Source: 62-47 sp044463945 (GTDB lineage: Bacteria; Pseudomonadota; Alphaproteobacteria; Rhizobiales; Xanthobacteraceae). From it: a stretch of 64,000 bases of DNA. Positions 44,660-52,529 of the stretch are shown in pieces. Where the stretch lies: positions 52,729-116,728 of the forward strand of contig JBIQLW010000009.1 in assembly GCA_044463945.1 (NCBI GenBank), given 5' to 3'. The translations under genes were made by a program, and so were the position numbers. The number at the start of each line of letters is the position of its first letter. Positions within the stretch are counted from its first letter, which is position 1. A model generated the notes under the pieces. It did not search any database. It saw nothing but the letters and a program-made list of their open reading frames with translations, and was not told the DNA's origin.

Positions 44660-45475
44660 ATGGCGGACATGCGATTGATCGTTGCGGGAGCCGGCGGCCG
44701 GATGGGCCGCACGCTGGTGCGCGCCATTTCGGAAACCGGCGGGGCCGTCGTCACCGGCGCACTCGAAGCGCCGGGCTCGCAATGGATCGGGCAGGATGCC
44801 GGCACCCTGGCGGGACTGCCGGCCAACGGCATCAAGGTGTCGGCCGACCTGTGGTCGCTCTCCGCCGACGCCGATGGCATTCTCGATTTCACCGTGCCGC
44901 GCGCCACCATCGCCAATGTCGCCATCGCCGCGCAGCGCGGCCTCGTGCATGTGATCGGCACCACCGGCCTTTCGGCTTCCGATTACGCCATCATCAAGAG
45001 CGTGACGCAGCAGGCCATCGTCGTGCAGGCCGGCAACATGAGTCTCGGCGTCAACCTGCTCGCCGCGCTGGTCAAGCGCGTGGCGCGCGCGCTCGATCCC
45101 GGCTTCGATATCGAGATCGTCGAGATGCACCACAAGGCCAAGATCGATGCGCCGTCCGGCACCGCGCTGATGCTCGGCGAGGCCGCCGCCGCCGGCCGCA
45201 ACGTCGCGCTGCACGATCACTCGGCGCGCGGCCGCGACGGCATCACCGGCGCGCGGCGCGAAGGCGACATCGGTTTTGCCTCGCTGCGCGGCGGCACCGT
45301 CACCGGCGATCACACCGTGATCTTCGCCGGGCCCTATGAGCGCATCGAACTCACCCACAAGGCCGAGGATCGCATGATCTTCGCGCACGGCGCGCTGAAG
45401 GCGGCGCTGTGGGCGCGCGGCCAATCGCCGGGGCTGTATTCGATGGCCGACGTGCTGGGCCTGAGCGATTTTTAG
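44660..45475 (+). CDS. dapB: 4-hydroxy-tetrahydrodipicolinate reductase
   Basis: A 271-residue enzyme of the lysine/diaminopimelate pathway, using NAD(P)H. The nucleotide motif is VAGAGGRMGRTLVRA near residue 8, and the substrate block EMHHKAKIDAPSGTALMLGEA (with the catalytic His and Lys) is around 155-175. Required for peptidoglycan and lysine. Followed by gpmA after a family D repeat. Confidence 0.97.
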   Translation: MADMRLIVAGAGGRMGRTLVRAISETGGAVVTGALEAPGSQWIGQDAGTLAGLPANGIKVSADLWSLSADADGILDFTVPRATIANVAIAAQRGLVHVIGTTGLSASDYAIIKSVTQQAIVVQAGNMSLGVNLLAALVKRVARALDPGFDIEIVEMHHKAKIDAPSGTALMLGEAAAAGRNVALHDHSARGRDGITGARREGDIGFASLRGGTVTGDHTVIFAGPYERIELTHKAEDRMIFAHGALKAALWARGQSPGLYSMADVLGLSDF

Positions 45476-45540
45476 AGTCTTTGTTGTGACGCGTTTTCTT
45501 CACGCGAACCGGTTTCCACTTCGCTCGAAAACGCTATAAA
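45476..45540. repeat. Palindromic repeat, family D (GACGCGTTTTC type)
   Basis: TGACGCGTTTTCTTCACGCG, AACCGGTTTCCACTTCGC and TCGAAAACGCTAT. The arms GCGTTTTC and GAAAACGC pair to form a hairpin. Other copies are at 60875-60965 and, in degraded form, at 51330-51375. It separates dapB and gpmA and may attenuate read-through. Confidence 0.7.
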
Positions 45541-45603
45541 AGCCGCATCGCGCGTTCGCGCCGGGATGCGATCATCGAAAACCACGAAGTGGAATTGGAA
45601 AGA

Positions 45604-46227
45604 ATGAGCGACCGACTTCTCGTCCTCGTGCGGCACGGCCAGAGCGAATGGAATCTGAAGAACCTGTTCACCGGCTGGAAGGATCCCGACCTCACCGAGC
45701 AGGGACGGAGCGAAGCCGTGGAAGCCGGGCGCAAGCTGAAGGCGCAGGGCTTCACCTTCGACGTCGCCTTCACGTCGGCGCTGACGCGCGCGCAAAACAC
45801 CCTCGACATCATCCTGCGCGAGATGGGACAGAGCGGCGTGCCGATCCACAAGAATCTGGCGCTCAACGAACGCGACTACGGCGATCTCTCCGGCCTCAAC
45901 AAGGACGAGGCGCGCAAGAAATGGGGCGACGAGCAGGTCCACGTCTGGCGGCGTTCCTACGACGTGCCGCCGCCCGGCGGCGAGAGCCTGAAGGACACGC
46001 TGGCGCGCGCGCTGCCGTATTTCGTGCAGGAGATTCTGCCGTGCGTGCTGCGCGGCGAGCGCACGCTGGTCACGGCGCACGGCAACTCATTGCGCGCGCT
46101 CATCATGGTGCTGGAGAAACTGACGCCTGAAACCATTCTCAAGCGCGAACTCGCCACCGGCGTGCCGGTGATCTATCGCCTCAACGCCGACGCGACCGTT
46201 GCGTCGGTGCTCGATCTCGCGGCGTAA
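45604..46227 (+). CDS. gpmA: 2,3-bisphosphoglycerate-dependent phosphoglycerate mutase
   Basis: A 207-residue histidine phosphatase-fold mutase of glycolysis. The active His is in LVRHGQSEWNLKN (H10 or so), the partner in ERDYGDLSGLNKDEARKKWG, the loop VPPPGGESL and the C-terminal HGNSLRALI. The length is shorter than E. coli GpmA but normal for alphaproteobacteria. ATG 45604 follows GGAAAG. It is preceded by a family D repeat. Confidence 0.95.
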   Translation: MSDRLLVLVRHGQSEWNLKNLFTGWKDPDLTEQGRSEAVEAGRKLKAQGFTFDVAFTSALTRAQNTLDIILREMGQSGVPIHKNLALNERDYGDLSGLNKDEARKKWGDEQVHVWRRSYDVPPPGGESLKDTLARALPYFVQEILPCVLRGERTLVTAHGNSLRALIMVLEKLTPETILKRELATGVPVIYRLNADATVASVLDLAA

Positions 46228-46257
46228 ACGGAAACACACGGGTGCAATTCTCGCAGA

Positions 46258-46331
46258 GTCATTGCCGGGCTTGACCCGGCAATCCATCATTTCTGGAAAG
46301 ATGGATGCCAGGATCAAGTCCGGGCATGACA
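46258..46331. repeat. Palindromic repeat of GTCATTGCCGGGCTTGACC type
   Basis: GTCATTGCCGGGCTTGACCC and GGATCAAGTCCGGGCATGAC are inverted arms around a CATCATTTC...AGATGGATGCC centre. A related element is at 37620, and partial arms (TCGGGTCAAGCCCGAGGACA type) are at 51420 and 9290. It lies between convergent gpmA and the alkyltransferase gene and could terminate both. Confidence 0.65.
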
Positions 46332-46359
46332 AATGATGATGCCGACAGAGCGGGAAACC

Positions 46360-47256
46360 TTACGCCGCGCCGACCTGTCCGGCTTCCCAGCCGAGCATCG
46401 CCTGCTTGCGGGTGATGCCCCAGTGATAGCCGGTCAGCGCGCCGCTCTTGCCGATCACGCGATGACACGGCACCACGAAGGACACCGGATTGCGGCCGAC
46501 CGCGGCCCCGACCGCGCGCGCGGCTTTCGGACTTCGCACCTGGTTTGCGATATCCGAATAGGTGGCGGCGCGCCCCATCGGAATCGTCAGCAGCGATTCC
46601 CAGACGCGGACCTCGAAATCGGTGCCGATCAGCACCACGCGCAGCGGCTGGTCGGGCCGCCACAACCGCGTGTCGAAGATGCGTTGCGCCAGCGCGGCGG
46701 TGCCCGCATGATCCTCGACGTAATCGGCGCGCGGCCAGCGCCGCCGCATGTCGGCCAGCGCCGTCGCCTCGTCGCCGGGATCGGCGAAGGCGAGCCCCGC
46801 GAGGCCGCGTTCGCTGGCGATCACGATCGCGGTGCCGAACGGCGAGGGATGAAAGCCGTAGCGCAGCGTCATGCCCGCGCCGCCCGCCTTCCACTCGCCC
46901 GGCGACATCGCCTCGTGCGTCACGAACAGATCATGCAGCCGGCCCGGTCCCGACAGGCCGGATTCCAGCGCGGCGTCGAGGACACTGGCCTCCTCGCGCA
47001 GCAGGCTTTTGGCGTGGTCGAGCGTCAGCGCCTGCATGAAGGCTTTCGGCGTCAGCCCGGCCCAGCGGCGGAACAGATGGTGCAGTTCGTCCGGCGTCAG
47101 TCCGGACGCATCGGCGATGGCCTCGATGGTCGGCTGCGCGCGCCAGTGCGCGGAGATGAAAGCGATGGCGCGGCGCACGCTGTCGTAGTCGCGCAATGCC
47201 GCGTCCTGCGATCCCGGTTTGGCGAGGCGGTGCTCATGAATGGCGAGATTCATCAT
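46360..47256 (-). CDS. AraC-type HTH plus O6-alkylguanine-DNA alkyltransferase (Ada-like, no N-terminal zinc domain)
   Basis: A 298-residue fusion. Residues about 27-125 are an AraC-type HTH (TIEAIADASGLTPDELHHLFRRW, then GLTPKAFMQ). Residues about 130-295 are the methyltransferase with active cysteine in VVPCHRVIGKSG and the preceding GRAATYSDIA. The Cys-rich phosphotriester-repairing domain of full Ada is absent, as in other short Ada proteins. It repairs methylated guanine and may regulate genes. The N-terminus starts at ATG 47256 or 47253. Single gene, 53 bases after the DUF2244 gene. Confidence 0.93.
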   Translation of the reverse strand: MMNLAIHEHRLAKPGSQDAALRDYDSVRRAIAFISAHWRAQPTIEAIADASGLTPDELHHLFRRWAGLTPKAFMQALTLDHAKSLLREEASVLDAALESGLSGPGRLHDLFVTHEAMSPGEWKAGGAGMTLRYGFHPSPFGTAIVIASERGLAGLAFADPGDEATALADMRRRWPRADYVEDHAGTAALAQRIFDTRLWRPDQPLRVVLIGTDFEVRVWESLLTIPMGRAATYSDIANQVRSPKAARAVGAAVGRNPVSFVVPCHRVIGKSGALTGYHWGITRKQAMLGWEAGQVGAA

Positions 47257-47309
47257 GATGCCGATGTAAGGCTTTGCCGGCGCCGGCACCACCCGTTTCC
47301 CGACAAGGT

Positions 47310-47837
47310 TCAACGCGCGGGATGGTGATAGACCGGGCCGCGGCGCGCGGCCTGCAACGCGCTGGTGAGCGCGCTGGCGAAGCTCGATTTCTCGTCGGGT
47401 CCGAGGAACTGGGCGATGGCGAGAGTGCGCCCGCGCGACACCAGCGACAGCCGCTCGATGCCATATTCGGCGTGAACCTTCTGGTCGAGCCGCACCCACA
47501 GCGGATTGAAGACCCACTCGGTGGCGTGGCCGCGATGATTGATCCGGCGCACCCGCAGTTCGGAATGCGTCATCGAGATTTCCTCGACCGCCTTGGCGTC
47601 GCGGAAGTTGATCCGGAACGCCCAGTAGATCGCCAGGATGTCGAGCAGGAAAAAGCCGAGCACCGGCCACGCGCCCCTGAACAGGAAGACCATGCCGGCG
47701 GTGAAGTTGACGACGCTGATGACCGCCATCAGTACGATGAAGCTCTTGCGGCTCAATGAGCGATGCGGCACCAGAAGCGCCGAAAACAGTTCCGGCTCCG
47801 GGGCGTCGGTCAGGTCAAAGGCGTTGCCTGCGGTCAT
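47310..47837 (-). CDS. DUF2244 membrane protein
   Basis: A 175-residue integral membrane protein. Two transmembrane helices lie at about 36-56 and 60-78 (SFIVLMAVISVVNFTAGMVF and VLGFFLLDILAIYWAF); the rest is cytoplasmic and beta-rich (EISMTHSELRVRRI, then RLSLVSRGRTLAIAQFLG). DUF2244 function is unknown. It is divergent from nth with only 21 bases between the starts, a tight shared promoter. Confidence 0.9.
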   Translation of the reverse strand: MTAGNAFDLTDAPEPELFSALLVPHRSLSRKSFIVLMAVISVVNFTAGMVFLFRGAWPVLGFFLLDILAIYWAFRINFRDAKAVEEISMTHSELRVRRINHRGHATEWVFNPLWVRLDQKVHAEYGIERLSLVSRGRTLAIAQFLGPDEKSSFASALTSALQAARRGPVYHHPAR

Positions 47838-47858
47838 GACCTGTCATTATACCCGATC

Positions 47859-48662
47859 ATGGTCAAAAGCACGCGCCCATCCGCCTCCCGGTCCAGATCG
47901 GCCCTCCCCCGACCGGCGAAAAAGCCTCGCGGGACTCTTGCGGCAAAACCGCGGCGGACCGGCGCGGCCAAATCCCCGGTCGCAGCCGGGGCGAAGCCCG
48001 CCCCCAAATCGCCCAGGTCGCCCAAGCCGTGGACCGCCGCCGAGGTGGCCGAGGCGTTTCGCCGGTTCCGGGAAGCCAACCCGGAGCCGAAGGGGGAGCT
48101 GGAGCATCTCAACCCGTTCACGCTCTTGGTGGCGGTGGTGCTGTCGGCGCAGGCGACCGACGCCGGCGTCAACAAGGCGACCCGCACCCTGTTTCCGATC
48201 GCCGATACGCCCGAGAGGATGCTGGCGCTCGGCGAGGAGCGGCTGCGCGAGGCCATCAAGACCGTCGGGCTCTACCGCACCAAGGCGAAGAACGTCATCG
48301 CGCTGTCGGCGAAGCTGATCGCCGAGTTCGACGGCAAGGTGCCGTGCACCCGCGCTGAACTGGAGTCGTTGCCGGGCGCCGGACGCAAGACCGCCAACGT
48401 CGTGCTCAACATCGCGTTCGGCCAGCCGACCATGGCGGTGGACACCCACGTCTTCCGCGTCGCCAACCGCACCGGCCTCGCGCCGGGGAAAACGCCGCTG
48501 GAGGTCGAACACCATCTCGAACGGGTGATCCCGCCCGCGTTCATGGCGCACGCCCATCACTGGCTGATCCTGCACGGCCGCTACACCTGCCTCGCGCGCA
48601 AGCCGCGCTGCGAGGTCTGCCTCATCAACGACCTGTGCCGCTGGCCGGAGAAGACAGTGTAG
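47859..48662 (+). CDS. nth: Endonuclease III (DNA glycosylase/AP lyase)
   Basis: A 267-residue base-excision repair enzyme for oxidised pyrimidines. The helix-hairpin-helix and catalytic Lys lie near LESLPGAGRKTANVVLN, the catalytic Asp in AVDTHVFRVANRTGLA, and the [4Fe-4S] cluster cysteines are C-x6-C-x2-C-x5-C (ending CRW). An Arg/Lys/Ala-rich N-terminal extension of about 60 residues precedes the core; the true start could be later, but ATG 47859 is the only good ATG close to the upstream gene. Confidence 0.95.
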   Translation: MVKSTRPSASRSRSALPRPAKKPRGTLAAKPRRTGAAKSPVAAGAKPAPKSPRSPKPWTAAEVAEAFRRFREANPEPKGELEHLNPFTLLVAVVLSAQATDAGVNKATRTLFPIADTPERMLALGEERLREAIKTVGLYRTKAKNVIALSAKLIAEFDGKVPCTRAELESLPGAGRKTANVVLNIAFGQPTMAVDTHVFRVANRTGLAPGKTPLEVEHHLERVIPPAFMAHAHHWLILHGRYTCLARKPRCEVCLINDLCRWPEKTV

Positions 48663-48666
48663 CGCT

Positions 48667-49422
48667 TTACTGGGGCGCAAGTCGTTTCGGCGGCGGGGCG
48701 GGTTCGATCAGTTCGGGGCGCGGACCGCTCAGTTGTTTGTGCAGATGCACCATCAGCGCCATGGCGAACACCGGCGTCGCGAAGTTGACGATCGGGATCG
48801 AGACGAAGGCGGCGATGACGAGCCCGGCGGCGAACACCATCCCGGCGTGGCGGCTGCGCATCGCCTTGGCCTCGATGACGGGATGGAAGCGCAGCGCGGC
48901 GAATTCGAAATACTGCCGCCCCAGGAGCCACGCGGTAGCGATGAAGAAGGCAAGGAAGCCGAGCCCGGCGAACAGCGCGAACGGCAGCGCGATCAGATAG
49001 ACCAGCAGCGTCAGCAACGCGAACTTGATGCCCTCGTGGATGGCGAGGCCGTAGGGCAGCGCGGTGCCGGGGCGCTCCGCCGGATAGTGCTCGCGCTCGA
49101 CGATGTCGGCGACGTCATCGACGAACACGCCCGCCACCAGCGAAGTGATCGCCGGCATCAGGAAGATCGCGCCGAACACGATGCCGAAGCCGGCCGCGAT
49201 CGAGACGAACCACGACAGCACGTTGAGCGGCGTGTGGTAGTCGGGGCCAAGCGTCGCCTCCGCCCAGATCATGCCGGAGGTGGCGAGCCAGCTCAGCAGC
49301 CGTTGCAGCCCCACCGCCACGATCGCGATCAGGATCAGCGCCAGGCCGATCGAGCGCCACAGGATGGCGCGCATCGGCGGCGACAGGACTTGCTTCAGCG
49401 CGCTGACGATGGCGTCGAGCAT
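48667..49422 (-). CDS. EI24/CysZ-like membrane protein
   Basis: A 251-residue inner-membrane protein of the EI24 (PF07264) type with about five hydrophobic helices (for example AILWRSIGLALILIAIVAVG near residue 18). The family includes the sulfate permease CysZ, but no sulfate-pathway gene is adjacent and function is unproven. It is convergent with nth, with the two stops five bases apart. ATG 49422 is chosen over 49482. Confidence 0.85.
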   Translation of the reverse strand: MLDAIVSALKQVLSPPMRAILWRSIGLALILIAIVAVGLQRLLSWLATSGMIWAEATLGPDYHTPLNVLSWFVSIAAGFGIVFGAIFLMPAITSLVAGVFVDDVADIVEREHYPAERPGTALPYGLAIHEGIKFALLTLLVYLIALPFALFAGLGFLAFFIATAWLLGRQYFEFAALRFHPVIEAKAMRSRHAGMVFAAGLVIAAFVSIPIVNFATPVFAMALMVHLHKQLSGPRPELIEPAPPPKRLAPQ

Positions 49423-49527
49423 GGCGGGTATCCCCCTCGCGAAAACGAATGCAGAGGTAGGGATGCCCATTGCGTTAGACAAGAGCGTATCGCGGAGGCG
49501 TCACGTCCAAAGAAGCGCTGAGGGGCC

Positions 49528-49677
49528 GTCATGCCCGCGCGGGCGGGCATCCAGTACCCCGTGTTGGACCGGATTTCCCTTGCGCTGGCCCCGCGTACTG
49601 GATCGTCCGCCGGAGCCTGTCATCGGGCCGCGCTTGCGCGGACCCGTTAGCGGACGATGACGTCTCGTTTCCGGTTA
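49528..49677. repeat. Palindromic intergenic repeat, family B, copy 5 (inverted)
   Basis: GTCATGCCCGCGCGGGCGGG, ATCCAGTACC, a variable centre, TACTGGATCGTCCGCCGGAG, the GCGCGGACCCG insert, and GATGACGTCTCGTTTCCGG. It lies between the start of the EI24-type gene and the 3' end of gdhA; both are on the minus strand. The first arm is GC-rich and differs from other copies, so this may be a composite. Confidence 0.8.
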
Positions 49678-49737
49678 GAGGCTGCGGTGCGCGTGCAAGC
49701 GCAATCCGCTTCGCTGAGCCGGGACGCGGCGAACGCC

Positions 49738-51081
49738 TTACACCACGCCCATCGCCTGCATCGCCTCGGCGACGCGGATGAAGCCGGCGACGTTGGCGCC
49801 CAGCACGTAGTTGCCGGCGTAGCCGTATTCCTCGGCGGTCTGGGCGCAGGTGTCGTGGATGTTGTGCATGATCGTCGCCAGCCGTTCCTCGGTATCCTCG
49901 AAGGTCCAGGAATCGCGCGAGGCGTTCTGCTGCATCTCCAGCGCGCTGGTGGCGACGCCGCCGGCGTTGGCGGCCTTGCCGGGGCCGAACAGCACCCTGG
50001 CCTCCAGGAACTTGTGAACCGCGTCCGGGGTGCAGGGCATGTTCGCGCCCTCGCCCACCGCGATCACGCCGTTCTTGATCAGCTTGGTAGCGTCCGCGCC
50101 GGTCAATTCGTTCTGGGTCGCGGACGGCATCGCGATGTCGGCCGGCACGTCCCAGATGCGGCCGCCGGCGACGAACTTCGCGCCGTTGCCGCGCGCGGCG
50201 GCGTAGTCGGAGACACGGCCGCGACGCTTCTCCTTGATCTCCTTGAGCAGGTCGAGGTCGATGCCCTTCTCGTCCACCACGTAGCCGTTGGAATCCGAGC
50301 AGGCGATCACCTTGCCGCCGAACTCCGCCACCTTCTCCATGGTGTAGATGGCGACGTTGCCCGCGCCCGACACCAGCACCTTCTTGCCGTCGAAACCCTG
50401 CTTGCGGGTGCCGAGCATCCGCTCGACGAAATAGGACGCGCCGTAGCCGGTGGCCTCGGTGCGCACCCGCGAGCCGCCCCAGGTCAGGCCCTTGCCGGTC
50501 AGCACGCCGGACTCGTAGCGGTTGGTGATGCGCTTGTACTGGCCGAACATGTAGCCGATCTCGCGCTGGCCGACGCCGATGTCGCCGGCCGGGACGTCGG
50601 TGTATTCGCCGAGGTGGCGGTGCAGCTCCAGCATGAAGGACTGGCAGAAGCGCATGATCTCGCGCTCCGAGCGGCCCTTGGGGTCGAAGTCGGAGCCGCC
50701 CTTGCCGCCGCCGATCGGCATCCCGGTCAGCGCGTTCTTGAAGGTCTGCTCGAAGCCGAGGAACTTGATGGTGCCGAGATAGACGCTCGGGTGGAAGCGC
50801 AGGCCCCCCTTGTAGGGGCCGAGCGCGGAATTGAACTGGACGCGGAAGCCGCGGTTGATGCGAACGTTGCCGTTGTCGTCGATCCACGGCACGCGGAAGA
50901 TGATCTGCCGCTCCGGCTCGCAGATGCGCTCGATCAGCGCCGCTTCGGCATAGGCCGGATGCTTGGCGATCACCGCGCCGAGGCTGTCCAGCACCTCGCG
51001 CACCGCCTGGTGGAACTCATTCTCCCCCGGGTTGCGCTGCAAAACTTCATTGAAAATCGGTTCGAGCTTTTCGTCGAGCAT
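49738..51081 (-). CDS. gdhA: NADP-specific glutamate dehydrogenase
   Basis: A 447-residue hexameric enzyme that aminates 2-oxoglutarate with NADPH. The catalytic Lys is in GGGKGGSDFDPKG (residues about 125-137); SGAGNVAIYTMEKV is the nucleotide-binding Rossmann loop near 235. GPYKGGLRFHPSV and YEVLDS... family blocks are present. ATG 51081 gives the usual LDEKLEPIFNEVLQRNPGE N-terminus. It gives an ammonium assimilation route beside GS/GOGAT. Single gene. Confidence 0.96.
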   Translation of the reverse strand: MLDEKLEPIFNEVLQRNPGENEFHQAVREVLDSLGAVIAKHPAYAEAALIERICEPERQIIFRVPWIDDNGNVRINRGFRVQFNSALGPYKGGLRFHPSVYLGTIKFLGFEQTFKNALTGMPIGGGKGGSDFDPKGRSEREIMRFCQSFMLELHRHLGEYTDVPAGDIGVGQREIGYMFGQYKRITNRYESGVLTGKGLTWGGSRVRTEATGYGASYFVERMLGTRKQGFDGKKVLVSGAGNVAIYTMEKVAEFGGKVIACSDSNGYVVDEKGIDLDLLKEIKEKRRGRVSDYAAARGNGAKFVAGGRIWDVPADIAMPSATQNELTGADATKLIKNGVIAVGEGANMPCTPDAVHKFLEARVLFGPGKAANAGGVATSALEMQQNASRDSWTFEDTEERLATIMHNIHDTCAQTAEEYGYAGNYVLGANVAGFIRVAEAMQAMGVV

Positions 51082-51289
51082 GAAGCACCCCCGTCTAAGA
51101 TACCCGTTATGGTTGAAGCAGGCCGAAGGCACAGCCTGCCCCGTTGGCATAGGGGGAACAAAGGCTTCCGACGCTAGCGGGTTCGTTTACTAAAGCGCTG
51201 CCGCTTTTTCAAACAGAGCTTGATCGAAAAACCGGCAGGCTGCGACAATTTCGCCCGGTGTGCCCGCGCTGCCGCAGCGCGGGAGCGGA

Positions 51290-51450
51290 AACAGCCAGGG
51301 ACATTTCCGTTCCGATCGAATCGGAGCGGCTCCAGATTCTTGTTTTGATGCGATTTCTCGACGCGAACCGGCCGTCGCCGGGCCGAAGCCGGCTACGACC
51401 GGCGAAGGCCGGTATCCATCCTCGGGTCAAGCCCGAGGACATGCTTCGCT
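51290..51450. repeat. Degraded palindromic repeats between gdhA and the YiiX-like gene
   Basis: The gap 51082-51464 holds CCGATCGAATCGGAGCGGC and a family D-like TTTTGATGCGATTTCTCGAC, GCGAACCGG, then AAGCCGGCTACGACCGGCG, AAGGCCGGTATCCATCCTCG and GGTCAAGCCCGAGGACATG. Short inverted arms (GCCGGCTACGACCGGC; CCTCGGGTCAAGCCCGAGG) are seen. No gene or promoter is clear. Confidence 0.5.
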
Positions 51451-51464
51451 TGAAAACGCTCTGT

Positions 51465-52331
51465 TCAGGCGGCTATTTCCTCAGCAGCGCGCGCCACAGC
51501 CGGCTCAGCCGGGTCCGGAACGAGGGGCGGCGCCTTAGCGGCTCCCGGAAAGGGGGCGGTATGCGCCGCCACCTCCGCGAGCGGTTTCTGGCGGTCGGCC
51601 CAGTGCAGCGAGGTGTAGTCGAAGCCGAGTTCGATGGTCGGCTTGACCACCTGGAAATACGGCGAGATGTCGAAGTCGCGCGGCATGTAGAGCGAGGAAT
51701 CGCGGATGTGAAGGATCTCGCGCCGCGCCTGCCGGCTCCGGGTGCGGGTGATCTTCGGCAGGATCGGATAGCGCACCGCCTCGAAGGCCTGCGCGATCAG
51801 CGCCGAGCAGATGATCTTGGTGGGATCGCCGGAGCCGAGCGCGATCATGCGGCGGCGGAAGCGCTGGGGGATCGGCAGCGGCACCAGATAGCGCGCCAGA
51901 TCGATGATGTTCTTGGTGTCGTAGCCGAAGCCGATGCGGTTGATGGCGTAGCGGCACACGGTATAGCGGTCCTCGAAGGACAGCCCGACCGGGCGGCACA
52001 GCCGCGTGTGATACGGAAAGTACCGCGACAGCGGCGCCGACACCACGCCCTCGCCGAGATTGGCCTCGATTAGCACATGCGGCTCGCCGCCGGGCTCGGC
52101 GGCGCCGTCGATCGGCCCGACATAGAGGGCGGCGTGCGACCACGTCGATTGGGTCAGATACTTGATGATGCCGGAGACGCGGTTGTTGCCCTCGACCAGC
52201 AGCACGTCGCCGGGCATGATGATGTCACGCAGGCGCTCCGGATCGCTCGGCGTGAAAGGTTCGTATCCCGGCACCTCCTTCTGAAGGTAGCCGGAGATCA
52301 GCTTGCCAACGACATCGAGCACAAAGCCCAT
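51465..52331 (-). CDS. YiiX/NlpC-P60-like permuted papain-fold hydrolase
   Basis: A 288-residue protein with the circularly permuted NlpC/P60 (YiiX-like) catalytic order. His H66 (STWSHAALYVG) comes before Cys C174 (KIICSALIAQAF), with E89 (VLIEANLGE) between. The family includes hydrolases of peptides or lipids; substrates are unknown. A Pro/Ala-rich tail (from about residue 262) follows. No signal peptide is obvious. ATG 52331 gives the core; the longer frame to 52403 is not conserved in composition. Confidence 0.82.
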   Translation of the reverse strand: MGFVLDVVGKLISGYLQKEVPGYEPFTPSDPERLRDIIMPGDVLLVEGNNRVSGIIKYLTQSTWSHAALYVGPIDGAAEPGGEPHVLIEANLGEGVVSAPLSRYFPYHTRLCRPVGLSFEDRYTVCRYAINRIGFGYDTKNIIDLARYLVPLPIPQRFRRRMIALGSGDPTKIICSALIAQAFEAVRYPILPKITRTRSRQARREILHIRDSSLYMPRDFDISPYFQVVKPTIELGFDYTSLHWADRQKPLAEVAAHTAPFPGAAKAPPLVPDPAEPAVARAAEEIAA

Positions 52332-52529
52332 GGCAATCTCCCCGCACGGTTCGTTCCGACCGCTCCCTGAAGCATGGACGAAAGCCATTGCAATTTGGTT
52401 CATTGGCGGCGCGCGGCGTTGACGATTGATTCACGATGACGGTTGCCGCACCTCAATGGATGCGGCAACTTATCGATGCGTTCCCGAAATCGTTCAACGC
52501 CCGGAAACCATGATGCTGGAAATCGTCTC

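Noticed and set aside
49529..50887. A 450-codon minus-strand frame overlapping gdhA in another phase
   Set aside because: gdhA has full catalytic motifs on the same strand in its own phase; this frame is Arg-rich and ends in a family B repeat.
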